Source: Deltaproteobacteria bacterium (GTDB taxonomy: Bacteria > Desulfobacterota > B13-G15 > RBG-16-54-18). Taken from it: DNA of 7,964 bases. A program made the position numbers and the translations under genes. The notes beneath the pieces were generated by a model. It made no database searches and had not been told where the DNA came from. It saw only the letters and a list, made by a program, of their open reading frames with translations. Below, one piece after another: positions 1 through 7,153 of the stretch (its first letter is position 1; each line of letters opens with the position of its first letter). Location: contig QMLM01000070.1 in NCBI GenBank assembly GCA_003646745.1, forward strand, positions 1-7,964, given 5' to 3'.

Positions 1-2071
1 CCTTCCTCTTGACCCCCCTCTTTTTTATCTCCTGGGGGATGGAAGGAGGTGAGAACCCTCTTCTGTGCCACCCCTGAAAGGATTTCCTTACGTACTTCAC
101 TACTTCCTCCCACCTTGCATCCCCCACTACAGCCAAGACCATGTTCTGGGGGACAGCATATCTTTTATAATATCTCACCAGATCTGTGCGTCTTATTCGC
201 TTTATCGTTTCCTCCTCTCCCAACACGTCTAGGCGATAAGGATGCTTCTTGTAAAGGGTTTCACGGAGAAGCCGTATGGTCCAAGGGATCATCCTGTCCC
301 TCTCTTTGCCCAGGGCCGCAAAGATTTCCCCCCTTACCTTTTCCACCTCCTCAGGGGGGAAGGTGGGTTTTGTGATCACCTCGGCCACCAGCCTTAAAAG
401 ATGAGGAAAGTCTTTGCTCAATCCTTTTGCTTGCACTCCAAAGCTGTTGCGCCCTGAAAAGGTCTTAAGGATTGCCCCGATGGAATCCACTTCTTGGGCA
501 AAGCTGAGGGCAGAATATGACTTGGTGCCCCTGGTCAACATCTCGGTCAGGAAGTGGGTAAGCCCTGCCTTATCTTCTTCTTCAAACCTCACCCCTCCCA
601 GAAATACCCCGCATATCCCCACTACAGGCAGCGAGTGGTCTTCTTTAAAAAGGAGGGTGATTCCGTTCTCCAATACCTCCCTCTTCATTTCCCCCATCTG
701 CTTTTGAGGTGTAGATGTTACCTCAAGCTCCTTCACTATTTCCTCTAAGGCATGGGGGTCTGTTATCTCCTCTTCGGCCTCAGGCAGCAACAAGCAGAGG
801 GTAAGGTTTTCCAGGCGAAGATACCTCTTGGCCACTTCCCTGATTTTTTCTCTTTTTACCTGCAAGATTCCTTGTAGGTACTCCTCTTCTTTTGTGGCAT
901 CCCCCATAACCACCTCGAAGTAGCCGAGCCCTCTAGCCTCTCCTTGGGCTGTCTCCCTATCGTAGGTGAAATCCGCCTCCACCATTACCTTGACCTTCCT
1001 CAGGTCTTCTGTTCCTATGCCCCTTATCTTTATACGTCTAATTTCCTCTATGATCCCTTTGATCCCTTTCTTAATCGCTCCTGCCCTAAATACCCCTCCG
1101 ATCACAAATAGCCCTGGGTCTTTAGGGGTAAAGGAGTAGGCGTAGATGGAACTGACTACCCCCTGCTTAAACCTTAATTCTCGCTGCAAGCGCGATGATT
1201 TTCCCTGCCCCAATATTGCGGCCAAAAGATCGAGGGCGAATACCTCCTCATTCTTTATGCTGGGAATGTGAAACCCGAGGGCAAAGTATCTCTCTTTCAC
1301 CTCTGAGCGCAGGATAAAAGGTCGAAATGTATCCTGAGGTGGTTCTGATGTCCTTTTTCTCGGGGGGAGGGGGTGAGAAGAGAAGGTGAAGAGGCCTCTT
1401 AGCCTGGACAATATCTCATACGCCCTGAAGTCACCTACCCCAACAAAGATCATATTCTGCGGTACATACCACCTTTTGTAATAGTTGATGACCTCTTCCC
1501 TGCTGAATTCCTTTACATTTTGCACAGATCCTATGACAGGCCTTCCATAGGGATGGTGTCGAAAGCTATTTCTGAAGAGGACCTCATGGAGCTTGTGTCC
1601 GGGATCATCTTCCCCCATCTTTATCTCTTCGATCACCACCTCCTTTTCCCTGGCTAGCTCCTGCGGGTCGAAGGAGGGGTTTTGAAGGGCATCGGCCAGA
1701 ACCTCTAGAGCCTTTTCTTGGTAGCGGCTGGCGATCACCACGTGATAAACGGTGTAGTCATAGCTTGTATAGGCGTTAATAAATCCCCCATATCTCTCAA
1801 TAGTTCCAGCTATCTGTCCTGCCCTCCTTTTGTTTGTCCCCTTAAAGACCATGTGCTCGATGAGGTGTGATATCCCTGCTTCCGCAGGGGCCTCGTCTGC
1901 GCTTCCCACCTCTACCCATACCTGAAAGGCAGTCACCGGGGCCGTGTGTCTTTCCCGCAGGACAACCCTCATCCCGTTTTCCAGTCTACATCTAAGAATC
2001 TCTTCTGCCCAACAGAGGGTGGGGATTAGAAAGGAGATGATGAGAATTGTTAAAACGGACTTCCTCTTCAT
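1..2071 (-). CDS. M16 family zinc metallopeptidase, two-lobed, exported (3' end outside window)
   Basis: This is an uninterrupted reading frame of 690 codons that runs off the left edge, so the C-terminus is missing. The start ATG (2071-2069) is preceded by a good Shine-Dalgarno (AGGGAGGA, about 7 nt away). Residues 1-22 form a signal peptide: basic MKRK, a hydrophobic core, and a likely signal peptidase I site after CWA. The first lobe carries the inverted zinc motif HLIEH at 69-73 (ligands H69 and H73, catalytic E72) and the third ligand in EEI near 148-150, about 80 residues downstream as the family expects. NAYTSYDYT (99-107) matches the conserved core strand. A second M16 lobe begins near residue 465 (EVLENGITLLF). 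Its equivalent motif reads HFLTEM, so it is probably catalytically dead, as in the inactive partner subunits of this family. It likely degrades peptides in the periplasm; the substrate is unknown. It is transcribed divergently from the ATCase gene. Confidence 0.93.
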   Translation of the reverse strand, partial: MKRKSVLTILIISFLIPTLCWAEEILRCRLENGMRVVLRERHTAPVTAFQVWVEVGSADEAPAEAGISHLIEHMVFKGTNKRRAGQIAGTIERYGGFINAYTSYDYTVYHVVIASRYQEKALEVLADALQNPSFDPQELAREKEVVIEEIKMGEDDPGHKLHEVLFRNSFRHHPYGRPVIGSVQNVKEFSREEVINYYKRWYVPQNMIFVGVGDFRAYEILSRLRGLFTFSSHPLPPRKRTSEPPQDTFRPFILRSEVKERYFALGFHIPSIKNEEVFALDLLAAILGQGKSSRLQRELRFKQGVVSSIYAYSFTPKDPGLFVIGGVFRAGAIKKGIKGIIEEIRRIKIRGIGTEDLRKVKVMVEADFTYDRETAQGEARGLGYFEVVMGDATKEEEYLQGILQVKREKIREVAKRYLRLENLTLCLLLPEAEEEITDPHALEEIVKELEVTSTPQKQMGEMKREVLENGITLLFKEDHSLPVVGICGVFLGGVRFEEEDKAGLTHFLTEMLTRGTKSYSALSFAQEVDSIGAILKTFSGRNSFGVQAKGLSKDFPHLLRLVAEVITKPTFPPEEVEKVRGEIFAALGKERDRMIPWTIRLLRETLYKKHPYRLDVLGEEETIKRIRRTDLVRYYKRYAVPQNMVLAVVGDARWEEVVKYVRKSFQGWHRRGFSPPSIPQEIKKRGVKRK

Positions 2072-2103
2072 ATCTTATTCCTCCCTAGGTCTTCTCGTCT
2101 GAA

Positions 2104-2132
2104 AGACTATGCCCCCTCCTTCCCTCTGTCAA
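2104..2132 (-). promoter_or_regulatory. Candidate sigma-70 promoter for the M16 peptidase gene
   Basis: On the minus strand a perfect TTGACA (2132-2127) is followed after 17 bp by TAGTCT (2109-2104), a weak -10 with three of six consensus matches. The DNA upstream of the -35 (roughly 2133-2160) is A/T-rich and could act as an UP element. Transcription would start near 2097, about 25 nt before the ATG. The -35 is convincing and the -10 is not. Confidence 0.4.
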
Positions 2133-2152
2133 GATTCTTATTCTTATATCTC

Positions 2153-2181
2153 TTGATTTTCCCTCCAAGACCCGCTAGGAT
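2153..2181 (+). promoter_or_regulatory. Weak candidate promoter for the ATCase gene
   Basis: TTGATT (2153-2158) and TAGGAT (2176-2181) are exactly 17 bp apart, with four of six matches each. The predicted start near 2188 would fall at the Shine-Dalgarno itself, leaving almost no leader. That makes this only a tentative assignment; the real promoter may lie further upstream in the 133-bp spacer. Confidence 0.25.
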
Positions 2182-2204
2182 TAATTAGAAGGGGGTAAAC
2201 ATCG

Positions 2205-3257
2205 ATGATGAGAGGGATTGAGTGGGAGACCTTTCGAAAACTGCGGGGGAGCAAGAAAAAAGAGTACTTCTTGCGCAACGGAAACATCTTTCATGTCATC
2301 ATGTCTCAGCAATTCGACCGGAAGTTTTTGGATGAGATATGTGAGCTTGCCACCAAGATAAGGGGGATTTCCAAGGGCAACAAGGGGGTAAGATTTCTTC
2401 AGTCTCTTCTTCAGGGGAAAAGGGCGATGTTATATTTTGTCCAACCTTCTACCAGGACCTTCCTTTCCTTCATGGCCGCCTGTCAGATTCTAGGCATCCA
2501 GTGTTCCGAGGTGAGGGATACCTCCACCTCCTCGGAGGTGAAAGGTGAATCCCAAGAGGACACCGTCAGGACCTTTAGCAGCTATGTGGACCTCATCATA
2601 ATGCGTCACCCCCAGGCGGGGTTCGCCGAGAGGATTGCCTTTCTCCTGAATCAAATCGGCAGGCCGGTTCCGGTCATCAACGCCGGCTCGGGAAGAGATC
2701 AACACCCCACCCAGGCCCTGCTGGATATTTATACGTTGCACCGTTCCTTTGAGAACTATGGGGGGATTGATGGCAAAAAGATCGCTTTTGTAGGGGACCT
2801 GCTAAGGGGCAGGACGGTGCGGTCACTGGCTTATCTTTTGAGGAATTACAAAGGGGTAAAGCTTTATTTCGTCGCCCCGAAGGATTTACAAATGGGAGAA
2901 GACTTAAAAGAATACCTAAGGGAGCAAAGCGTTGACTTTGAGGAGAAAGACGACCTTGAGGAGGTCATCCCCTTGGTGGATGCGGTCTACATGACGAGGA
3001 TCCAAGATGAATACGATGAGGCAGGTGAGTCAAAAAGGATAGATTACTCCAAATATCACTTTAAGAGAGAGTATTTGAAGATCCTGCCCCCTAACGCCAT
3101 CATTATGCATCCCCTGCCCAGGAGAGAGGAGATACCCGTGGAGATTGATGAGGACAAAAGGGCTATGTATTGGCGCCAGGTGCGCAACGGAATGTGGGTC
3201 AGGGTGGCCCTTATCGCCAAGATTTTTCGCAAAGACAGGGATATCATGGAATACTAG
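2205..3257 (+). CDS. pyrB: Aspartate carbamoyltransferase catalytic chain
   Basis: It catalyses carbamoyl phosphate + L-aspartate to N-carbamoyl-L-aspartate, the committed step of de novo pyrimidine synthesis, in the cytoplasm. The 350 residues contain the carbamoyl-phosphate loop PSTRT (81-85), KGES with the active-site lysine K113, RHP (R134), HPTQ (H167, Q170), GRT (R203), MTRIQ (R265, Q267) and MHPLPR (301-306). Every residue equivalent to the E. coli substrate-binding set is kept, so it should be active. Departures from the usual signature are FVQPSTRTF in place of F-x-E-x-STRTR, and INAGSG in place of NAGDG; I recall a subfamily with this pattern. The N-terminus is about 25 residues longer than in E. 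coli PyrB. The start ATG (or the next codon, also ATG) follows GAAGGGGG by 9 nt. The inner Met at residue 33 has no ribosome site and would cut the first helix. No pyrI regulatory-chain gene is adjacent. Confidence 0.93.
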   Translation: MMRGIEWETFRKLRGSKKKEYFLRNGNIFHVIMSQQFDRKFLDEICELATKIRGISKGNKGVRFLQSLLQGKRAMLYFVQPSTRTFLSFMAACQILGIQCSEVRDTSTSSEVKGESQEDTVRTFSSYVDLIIMRHPQAGFAERIAFLLNQIGRPVPVINAGSGRDQHPTQALLDIYTLHRSFENYGGIDGKKIAFVGDLLRGRTVRSLAYLLRNYKGVKLYFVAPKDLQMGEDLKEYLREQSVDFEEKDDLEEVIPLVDAVYMTRIQDEYDEAGESKRIDYSKYHFKREYLKILPPNAIIMHPLPRREEIPVEIDEDKRAMYWRQVRNGMWVRVALIAKIFRKDRDIMEY

Positions 3258-3877
3258 TGGATAAAGTGACCGATCCTCTTCCAGCGGACTTTGTACAACA
3301 GCGAGGGAGCCCGCCAATCCCAGGACCAATAGATAATGAAGGCCTTCCCCAATACATCTTTGAGGGGGACGAATCCCCAGTAGCGACTGTCTTGGCTGTT
3401 GTCTCTGTTATCTCCTAGCACAAAAAGGGATTCAGGGGGGACGATTACAGGGCCAAAATTCTCCTTCGAAGGCAAGCTCCAAAATGGGTCATTGCTATAA
3501 ACACCCCAGGGATCCTCGAGGAGGCGATCATTTATGTAGATTTTATGCCCCCTGATCTCCACTTTTTCACCCCCGAGCCCAATGACCCTTTTGATGAAAT
3601 CTTTGCTCCTGTCGCGGGGGTATATGAAGACTATAACGTCTCCCCGATGGGGTTTTTTGAGTGTGAAAAGCCTTTTGCCGATTATAGGTATCCTGATCCC
3701 ATAGATGAACTTATTGACCAATATATGATCCCCCACCAAAAGGGTGGGTTCCATGGAGCCGGAGGGGATTTTGAAGGCCTGAACGACGAATGTCCTGACA
3801 AAGAGGGCGACAAGCAGTGCAATGACAAAGGTCTCTATATATTCTCTCGCCTTGCTCTTTTTGCTCATTTTGGGCAT
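3254..3877 (-). CDS. lepB: Signal peptidase I
   Basis: This is the inner-membrane serine protease (Ser/Lys dyad) that removes signal peptides from exported proteins. It has 207 residues with one N-terminal membrane segment (about 14-35), then box B PSGSMEPTL with catalytic S41, box D FIKRVIGLGGE with general-base K96, and box E GDNRDNSQDSR (about 155-165). All family boxes are present, and the length fits the short single-anchor type. A longer frame opens at a GTG (3898), but its first codons contain a perfect Shine-Dalgarno that serves the ATG at 3877, which is therefore chosen. It is the last gene of the amidase-argS-SPOR-lepB run, 44 bp after the SPOR gene. Its stop TAG overlaps the ATCase stop from the opposite strand. 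A plausible, unproven client is the exported M16 peptidase at 1-2071. Confidence 0.96.
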   Translation of the reverse strand: MPKMSKKSKAREYIETFVIALLVALFVRTFVVQAFKIPSGSMEPTLLVGDHILVNKFIYGIRIPIIGKRLFTLKKPHRGDVIVFIYPRDRSKDFIKRVIGLGGEKVEIRGHKIYINDRLLEDPWGVYSNDPFWSLPSKENFGPVIVPPESLFVLGDNRDNSQDSRYWGFVPLKDVLGKAFIIYWSWDWRAPSLLYKVRWKRIGHFIH

Positions 3878-3886
3878 CCGTTCATT

Positions 3887-3895
3887 ACCTCCTTT
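3887..3895 (-). promoter_or_regulatory. Ribosome binding site that sets the lepB start
   Basis: AAAGGAGGT on the minus strand is a full-strength Shine-Dalgarno 9 nt before the ATG at 3877. It lies inside the coding part of the longer GTG frame (3898), which itself has no ribosome site. This argues for the shorter protein. Confidence 0.85.
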
Positions 3896-3921
3896 CACTT
3901 GATCTTAGAAGACCATTTCCC

Positions 3922-4560
3922 TCATGGTTCTGATACTACTCTGGCCCCCTTAATACCCTCCTGCGCTGAGATCCTTTTCTTTATCCTTTGTGCCTCCTTT
4001 AGGGTTTTATACCCCCCCAGCCTGACCCTATACCAGAGACCTTTATTCTCTATTTTTACAGGGGTCACGCAGGCCTTGTATCCTTTCTTTATTAATTTAT
4101 CTCTAAAGGAGTCAGCCCTATCCTTTTTCTTGAAGGAGCCGACTTGGACAAAGTAAAGGCCTTTTTGTGCTAGGGCCTTCTTGACCTGCTTACTTTTGTG
4201 GGTCGGTGTAAGGCCTACCTCTGCCTTTTTCCTCTCTTCTTTCCTTGTCTTTTTCTCCTGTGTCTCTTTTTTTGTCAGCGTCTCATAAAAGGTAAACCGC
4301 ATCTTTTGTTCTTTTTCCCTCGCCACAGCAGGGGTTTCCTTAGTAGCAGCGGTGGTTTCTTTCTCTTTATCTGTATTGGTTTCAGCTTGGGTAGATATAC
4401 TTTGTGAGATACGTACCTTTTCCTTCTGGAGGTGTATGCCAACTATTACCCCAAGGATGAAAACCACAAAGACAAAAACCATCCCTCCCATTATGGCAAA
4501 GAGTCGCTTTAGCTGACGGCGCTTCTGTACCTTAGAGATAGGCTCCTTGTAGTCCTCCAT
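3922..4560 (-). CDS. SPOR-domain inner-membrane protein
   Basis: This 212-residue protein has a short basic cytoplasmic N-terminus, one membrane helix (about 20-43), a long charged Lys/Glu/Thr-rich linker (about 45-130) and a C-terminal SPOR domain (about 134-210; YFVQVGSF, then WYRVRLGGY). SPOR domains bind denuded peptidoglycan glycan strands and target proteins such as FtsN, DedD and RlpA to the division septum. A short FTFYETL element (89-95) in the linker resembles the FYxxL motif seen before SPOR domains in FtsN/DedD-like proteins. The topology is FtsN-like, but the sequence is too divergent to name it. The start ATG shares one base with the argS stop (TAATG), and GGAG 8 nt upstream lies inside argS, so translation is probably coupled. 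It is followed by lepB. Confidence 0.9.
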   Translation of the reverse strand: MEDYKEPISKVQKRRQLKRLFAIMGGMVFVFVVFILGVIVGIHLQKEKVRISQSISTQAETNTDKEKETTAATKETPAVAREKEQKMRFTFYETLTKKETQEKKTRKEERKKAEVGLTPTHKSKQVKKALAQKGLYFVQVGSFKKKDRADSFRDKLIKKGYKACVTPVKIENKGLWYRVRLGGYKTLKEAQRIKKRISAQEGIKGARVVSEP

Positions 4561-6224
4561 TACATCTGCTCCGGTGCAAGGACTCCTAGCAATTCCAAAG
4601 AACTTCGCAACACCCCTTTAATGATCTTAACTAATAAAAGCCTGGCCTTTGTCATCTCTGTATCCTGTGATATTATACGGTATCTATTGTAATAACCGTG
4701 AAATAGTCCGGCCAGATCTTGCAGATAAGAGGTTAGGCGATGGGGTTCTAAGGAGAGGGCCATTCCCTCCAAAAACTCAGGGAAGATGGCCACCCGTTTT
4801 GCCAATCCCCTCTCCTGTGGTAGGCGCAAGAGGGAGGTGTCTACCTCGTCGAAGGATGGTATCTTTACTTCCTTCTCCGCCGCTTTCTTGAAAATGCTCG
4901 CTATCCTAGCATGGGCATATTGTACATAATAGACGGGGTTTTCCTCACCTTGTTTTTTGGCCAGCTCCAGATCGAAGTCCAAAGGAGACTCCGCCCTGCG
5001 CAACATGAAGAAATAACGGCATGCATCCACTCCCACCTCATCCATCACCTCCCGCAAAGAGGTGAACTCCCCTGCCCGTGTGGACATACTTACCTGTTTT
5101 CCTCCCCTTAACAGATTTACTAGCTGTACCAGAATGACCTTAAATCTAGATTTTTCGTACCCCAGAGCCTGGATAGCTGCCTGCATACGGGGGATGTAGC
5201 CATGATGATCAGCCCCCCAGATATCTATTAAGAGGTTATACTCCCGTTCATATTTCTCCTTATGATAGGCGATATCCGAGGCGAAGTAGGTGGTGGTGCC
5301 GTTGGCCCTGACTACCACTCTGTCCTTTTCATCGCCAAAGAGGCTGCTTTTAAACCAAAGGGCACCCTCCTGTTCGTAGACGAGGCCTCGTTTTCGTAAT
5401 TCCTCTAAAATTCGAGTGACCAACCCCTCCCGGTAAAGATCCCTTTCTCTGTACCACCTGTCAAAACGGACCCGAAATCTTTTTAAGTCATCCTTTATCC
5501 ACCCCAAGATGACTTCTGAGGCCTTTTGTCCAAAGAGGTCCACGACCTCGCCCTCAGACAGAGGAAGATATTTGTCACCCTCGGTCTCTTTGAACTGACG
5601 AGCGATCTCCTTGATGTATTCACCTCTGTACCCATCAGTGGGGAGCTCAACCTTTTTCTCCCACTCCTGTAGATAACGGATGTATACGGACCTGCCTAAA
5701 AGTTCCATCTGAGTCCCGATATCGTTGATATAATATTCTCGCTGTACCTCATAACCGACCTTTTCCAAGATGTTGGCCAGCACATCTCCGAAGGCAGCGA
5801 TCCTTCCGTGTCCGATGTGCAGAGGACCAGTAGGGTTAGCACTGAGAAATTCCACTAATACCTTTTTGCCCATTCCTACCCCCCCTGCACCATACCTCTC
5901 CCCTTGTCGATCTGCCTCCGCTAAGAAATGGCGCCAATAGTCCTCCTTGAGAAAGAAGTTTATAAAACCAGGTCCAGCCACCTCTACTCGCTCGATGATC
6001 CCTGGCTCATCTTCTAGCCATCTTACGATGATATCAGCTACCTCACGAGGGGACCTCCTCTGGCGGGAGGCAATGGTCATGGCGATGTTAGTGGCGTAGT
6101 CACCATGCCTTTCCTCCTTTGGGTACTCCAACATTACAGGGGGGAGGGGCCCATCGGCCAATTCCCCTCTCTCACGTCCCCTTTCGATGGCCCGCATGAT
6201 GATCTCTCTCAGACTTTTTTTCAT
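4560..6224 (-). CDS. argS: Arginyl-tRNA synthetase
   Basis: This class I synthetase charges tRNA-Arg with arginine in the cytoplasm. The 554 residues match the family length. The N-terminal additional domain (about 1-110) includes HGDYATNIAM at 40-49. The Rossmann core holds SANPTGPLHIGHGR (128-141, HIGH at 136-139), YINDIGTQ (165-172), the GADHHGYI stretch (337-344) and SMSTRAGEF (379-387) at the KMSKS position. An all-helical DALR anticodon-binding domain follows from about 430 (NPVYYVQYAHARI). Neither KMSKS lysine is kept, a variation known among ArgRSs. The start ATG has GGAG about 10 nt upstream, inside the end of the amidohydrolase gene, and begins the expected first helix. The gene overlaps the amidohydrolase by 53 bp and the SPOR gene by one base, so it sits in the middle of an operon. 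Confidence 0.97.
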   Translation of the reverse strand: MKKSLREIIMRAIERGRERGELADGPLPPVMLEYPKEERHGDYATNIAMTIASRQRRSPREVADIIVRWLEDEPGIIERVEVAGPGFINFFLKEDYWRHFLAEADRQGERYGAGGVGMGKKVLVEFLSANPTGPLHIGHGRIAAFGDVLANILEKVGYEVQREYYINDIGTQMELLGRSVYIRYLQEWEKKVELPTDGYRGEYIKEIARQFKETEGDKYLPLSEGEVVDLFGQKASEVILGWIKDDLKRFRVRFDRWYRERDLYREGLVTRILEELRKRGLVYEQEGALWFKSSLFGDEKDRVVVRANGTTTYFASDIAYHKEKYEREYNLLIDIWGADHHGYIPRMQAAIQALGYEKSRFKVILVQLVNLLRGGKQVSMSTRAGEFTSLREVMDEVGVDACRYFFMLRRAESPLDFDLELAKKQGEENPVYYVQYAHARIASIFKKAAEKEVKIPSFDEVDTSLLRLPQERGLAKRVAIFPEFLEGMALSLEPHRLTSYLQDLAGLFHGYYNRYRIISQDTEMTKARLLLVKIIKGVLRSSLELLGVLAPEQM

Positions 6225-7047
6225 CTCTGATAAGCTCCGTAAGGCTGGTATATGCCTCTGGCCTTCGATCCTTCAAGAAGGGCCATTCCCTCCTCGCCCT
6301 CGACACCTCTTCTAGGGCGATATCCACCAGCAGGATCCCTTCATGGAGGCCTGTTGGTTCGTCCACCAGATCTCCCTCAGGGGAGAGGCAGAAGCTCATG
6401 CCATAGAAATCTTGTCTGGGTTCGCTCCCAACCCTATTTACCCGCAATATAAAAAGGCCGTTGACGATGGCGTTGCCGGCCATTACCTTCAGCCATCTTT
6501 GTTGAGAGGCAAAGGCAGCCGCGGTGGGAGCAAATACGAGCTGGGCACCCTGCAAGGCCAAGGTCCTGACACCTTCGGGAAAGAAGTTGTCCCAGCATAT
6601 CTGAACCCCTATCTTGACAAATCCAAGGTCAAACACGGGGAATCCCTTGTCCCCAGGGGCAAAGTAGGCCCTCTCCTCCCACAATGGTATCTGAGGAATA
6701 TGTATCTTCCTATATGTGCCCAGGATCTCTCCTGCCTTATCAATTACTGCAGCCGTATTAAAATATCTATCGCCGTCCCTCTCGAAGAAGGGGCAGATTA
6801 AGGTCACCTCCTTCTCCTTTGCCAAGACCCGCATGGTCTGCATGGTGGGACCATTCAAATCCTCCGCCAGAAGGAAATTATCTTCATTGATATCCCTGGG
6901 GAACCAATGGGTATTGAATAACTCCTGGAAGCAGATGATCTGGGCTCCTTTTTCTGCAGCGAGCTCCCCCATCTTTAGGGCCTTTTGGATATTGTGTTCT
7001 TTGTCTTCTCGGCAAGCCATTTGTACTCCGGCGATCTTAATCAACAT
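6172..7047 (-). CDS. Nitrilase-superfamily C-N hydrolase, possibly N-carbamoylputrescine amidase
   Basis: This 291-residue protein of the nitrilase superfamily has the full Glu-Lys-Cys triad: E42 in FQELF, K114 in YRKIHIP and C151 in ICWDNFFPE. The motifs HIP...ERAYFAPGD and CWDxxFPE, and the C-terminal WPFLKDRRPEAY, resemble N-carbamoylputrescine amidases (AguB) and beta-ureidopropionases. Either would release CO2 and NH3 from an N-carbamoyl amine, but substrate cannot be settled from sequence alone. The frame opens as far up as 7167, but the conserved fold begins at MLIKIAGVQMA. GAGAGG lies just before the ATG at 7047, and a candidate promoter lies within the extension, so 7047 is chosen. 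MRGVM at 7059 is an alternative. It is the first gene of the operon. Its last 17 codons overlap argS in another frame, and the tail after about residue 268 is unconserved-looking and charged. Confidence 0.9.
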   Translation of the reverse strand: MLIKIAGVQMACREDKEHNIQKALKMGELAAEKGAQIICFQELFNTHWFPRDINEDNFLLAEDLNGPTMQTMRVLAKEKEVTLICPFFERDGDRYFNTAAVIDKAGEILGTYRKIHIPQIPLWEERAYFAPGDKGFPVFDLGFVKIGVQICWDNFFPEGVRTLALQGAQLVFAPTAAAFASQQRWLKVMAGNAIVNGLFILRVNRVGSEPRQDFYGMSFCLSPEGDLVDEPTGLHEGILLVDIALEEVSRARREWPFLKDRRPEAYTSLTELIRDEKKSERDHHAGHRKGT

Positions 7048-7075
7048 CACCCCTCTCATTCGAAGGATGGAACAA

Positions 7076-7103
7076 ATTACATCAAATGTCCTTCCTTTGT
7101 CAA
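7076..7103 (-). promoter_or_regulatory. Candidate sigma-70 promoter for the amidase-argS-SPOR-lepB operon
   Basis: On the minus strand a perfect TTGACA (7103-7098) is followed after 16 bp by TGTAAT (7081-7076), five of six matches. The transcript would start near 7069, about 22 nt before the ATG at 7047. This supports the short amidohydrolase start. The -35 overlaps that of a plus-strand promoter. Confidence 0.55.
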
Positions 7104-7126
7104 ACCCACAACTGCTAGAATATAAT
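7097..7126 (+). promoter_or_regulatory. Candidate upstream promoter (P1) for rpmB
   Basis: TTGTCA (7097-7102, five of six) and a consensus TATAAT (7121-7126) are 18 bp apart, giving a start near 7133 and a leader of about 75 nt. The -35 occupies almost the same bases as the minus-strand TTGACA, because TTTGTCAAA reads as TTTGACAAA on the other strand. Confidence 0.55.
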
Positions 7127-7153
7127 ACCCCCTTACCAAATGGAAAGTTTTCC

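Noticed and set aside
49..375. Plus-strand open frame of 108 codons preceded by GGAAGGAGG
   Set aside because: The Shine-Dalgarno-like string runs into the GTG itself, leaving no spacing, and the frame is antisense to the M16 coding sequence.
2009..2071. Lipoprotein signal on the M16 peptidase (Cys20)
   Set aside because: The residues before the cysteine are PTL, with Leu at -1 where a small residue is required. CWA fits a signal peptidase I site instead.
2525..2540. Near-perfect palindrome CACCTCC-TC-GGAGGTG as an operator or hairpin
   Set aside because: It lies inside the ATCase gene at the codons for TSSEV, next to the KGES active-site loop, so protein constraint and codon choice explain it. 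A 2-nt loop is also poor for a hairpin.
3545..4156. A 203-codon plus-strand open frame
   Set aside because: It lies antisense across lepB, the gap and the SPOR gene, all of which show clear family motifs on the minus strand. Its translation is Pro/Phe-rich with no domain.
7121..7128. Minus-strand TATTAT at this site as a -10 for the amidohydrolase
   Set aside because: No recognisable -35 lies 16-18 bp upstream on the minus strand. The TTGACA/TGTAAT pair further downstream is better placed.
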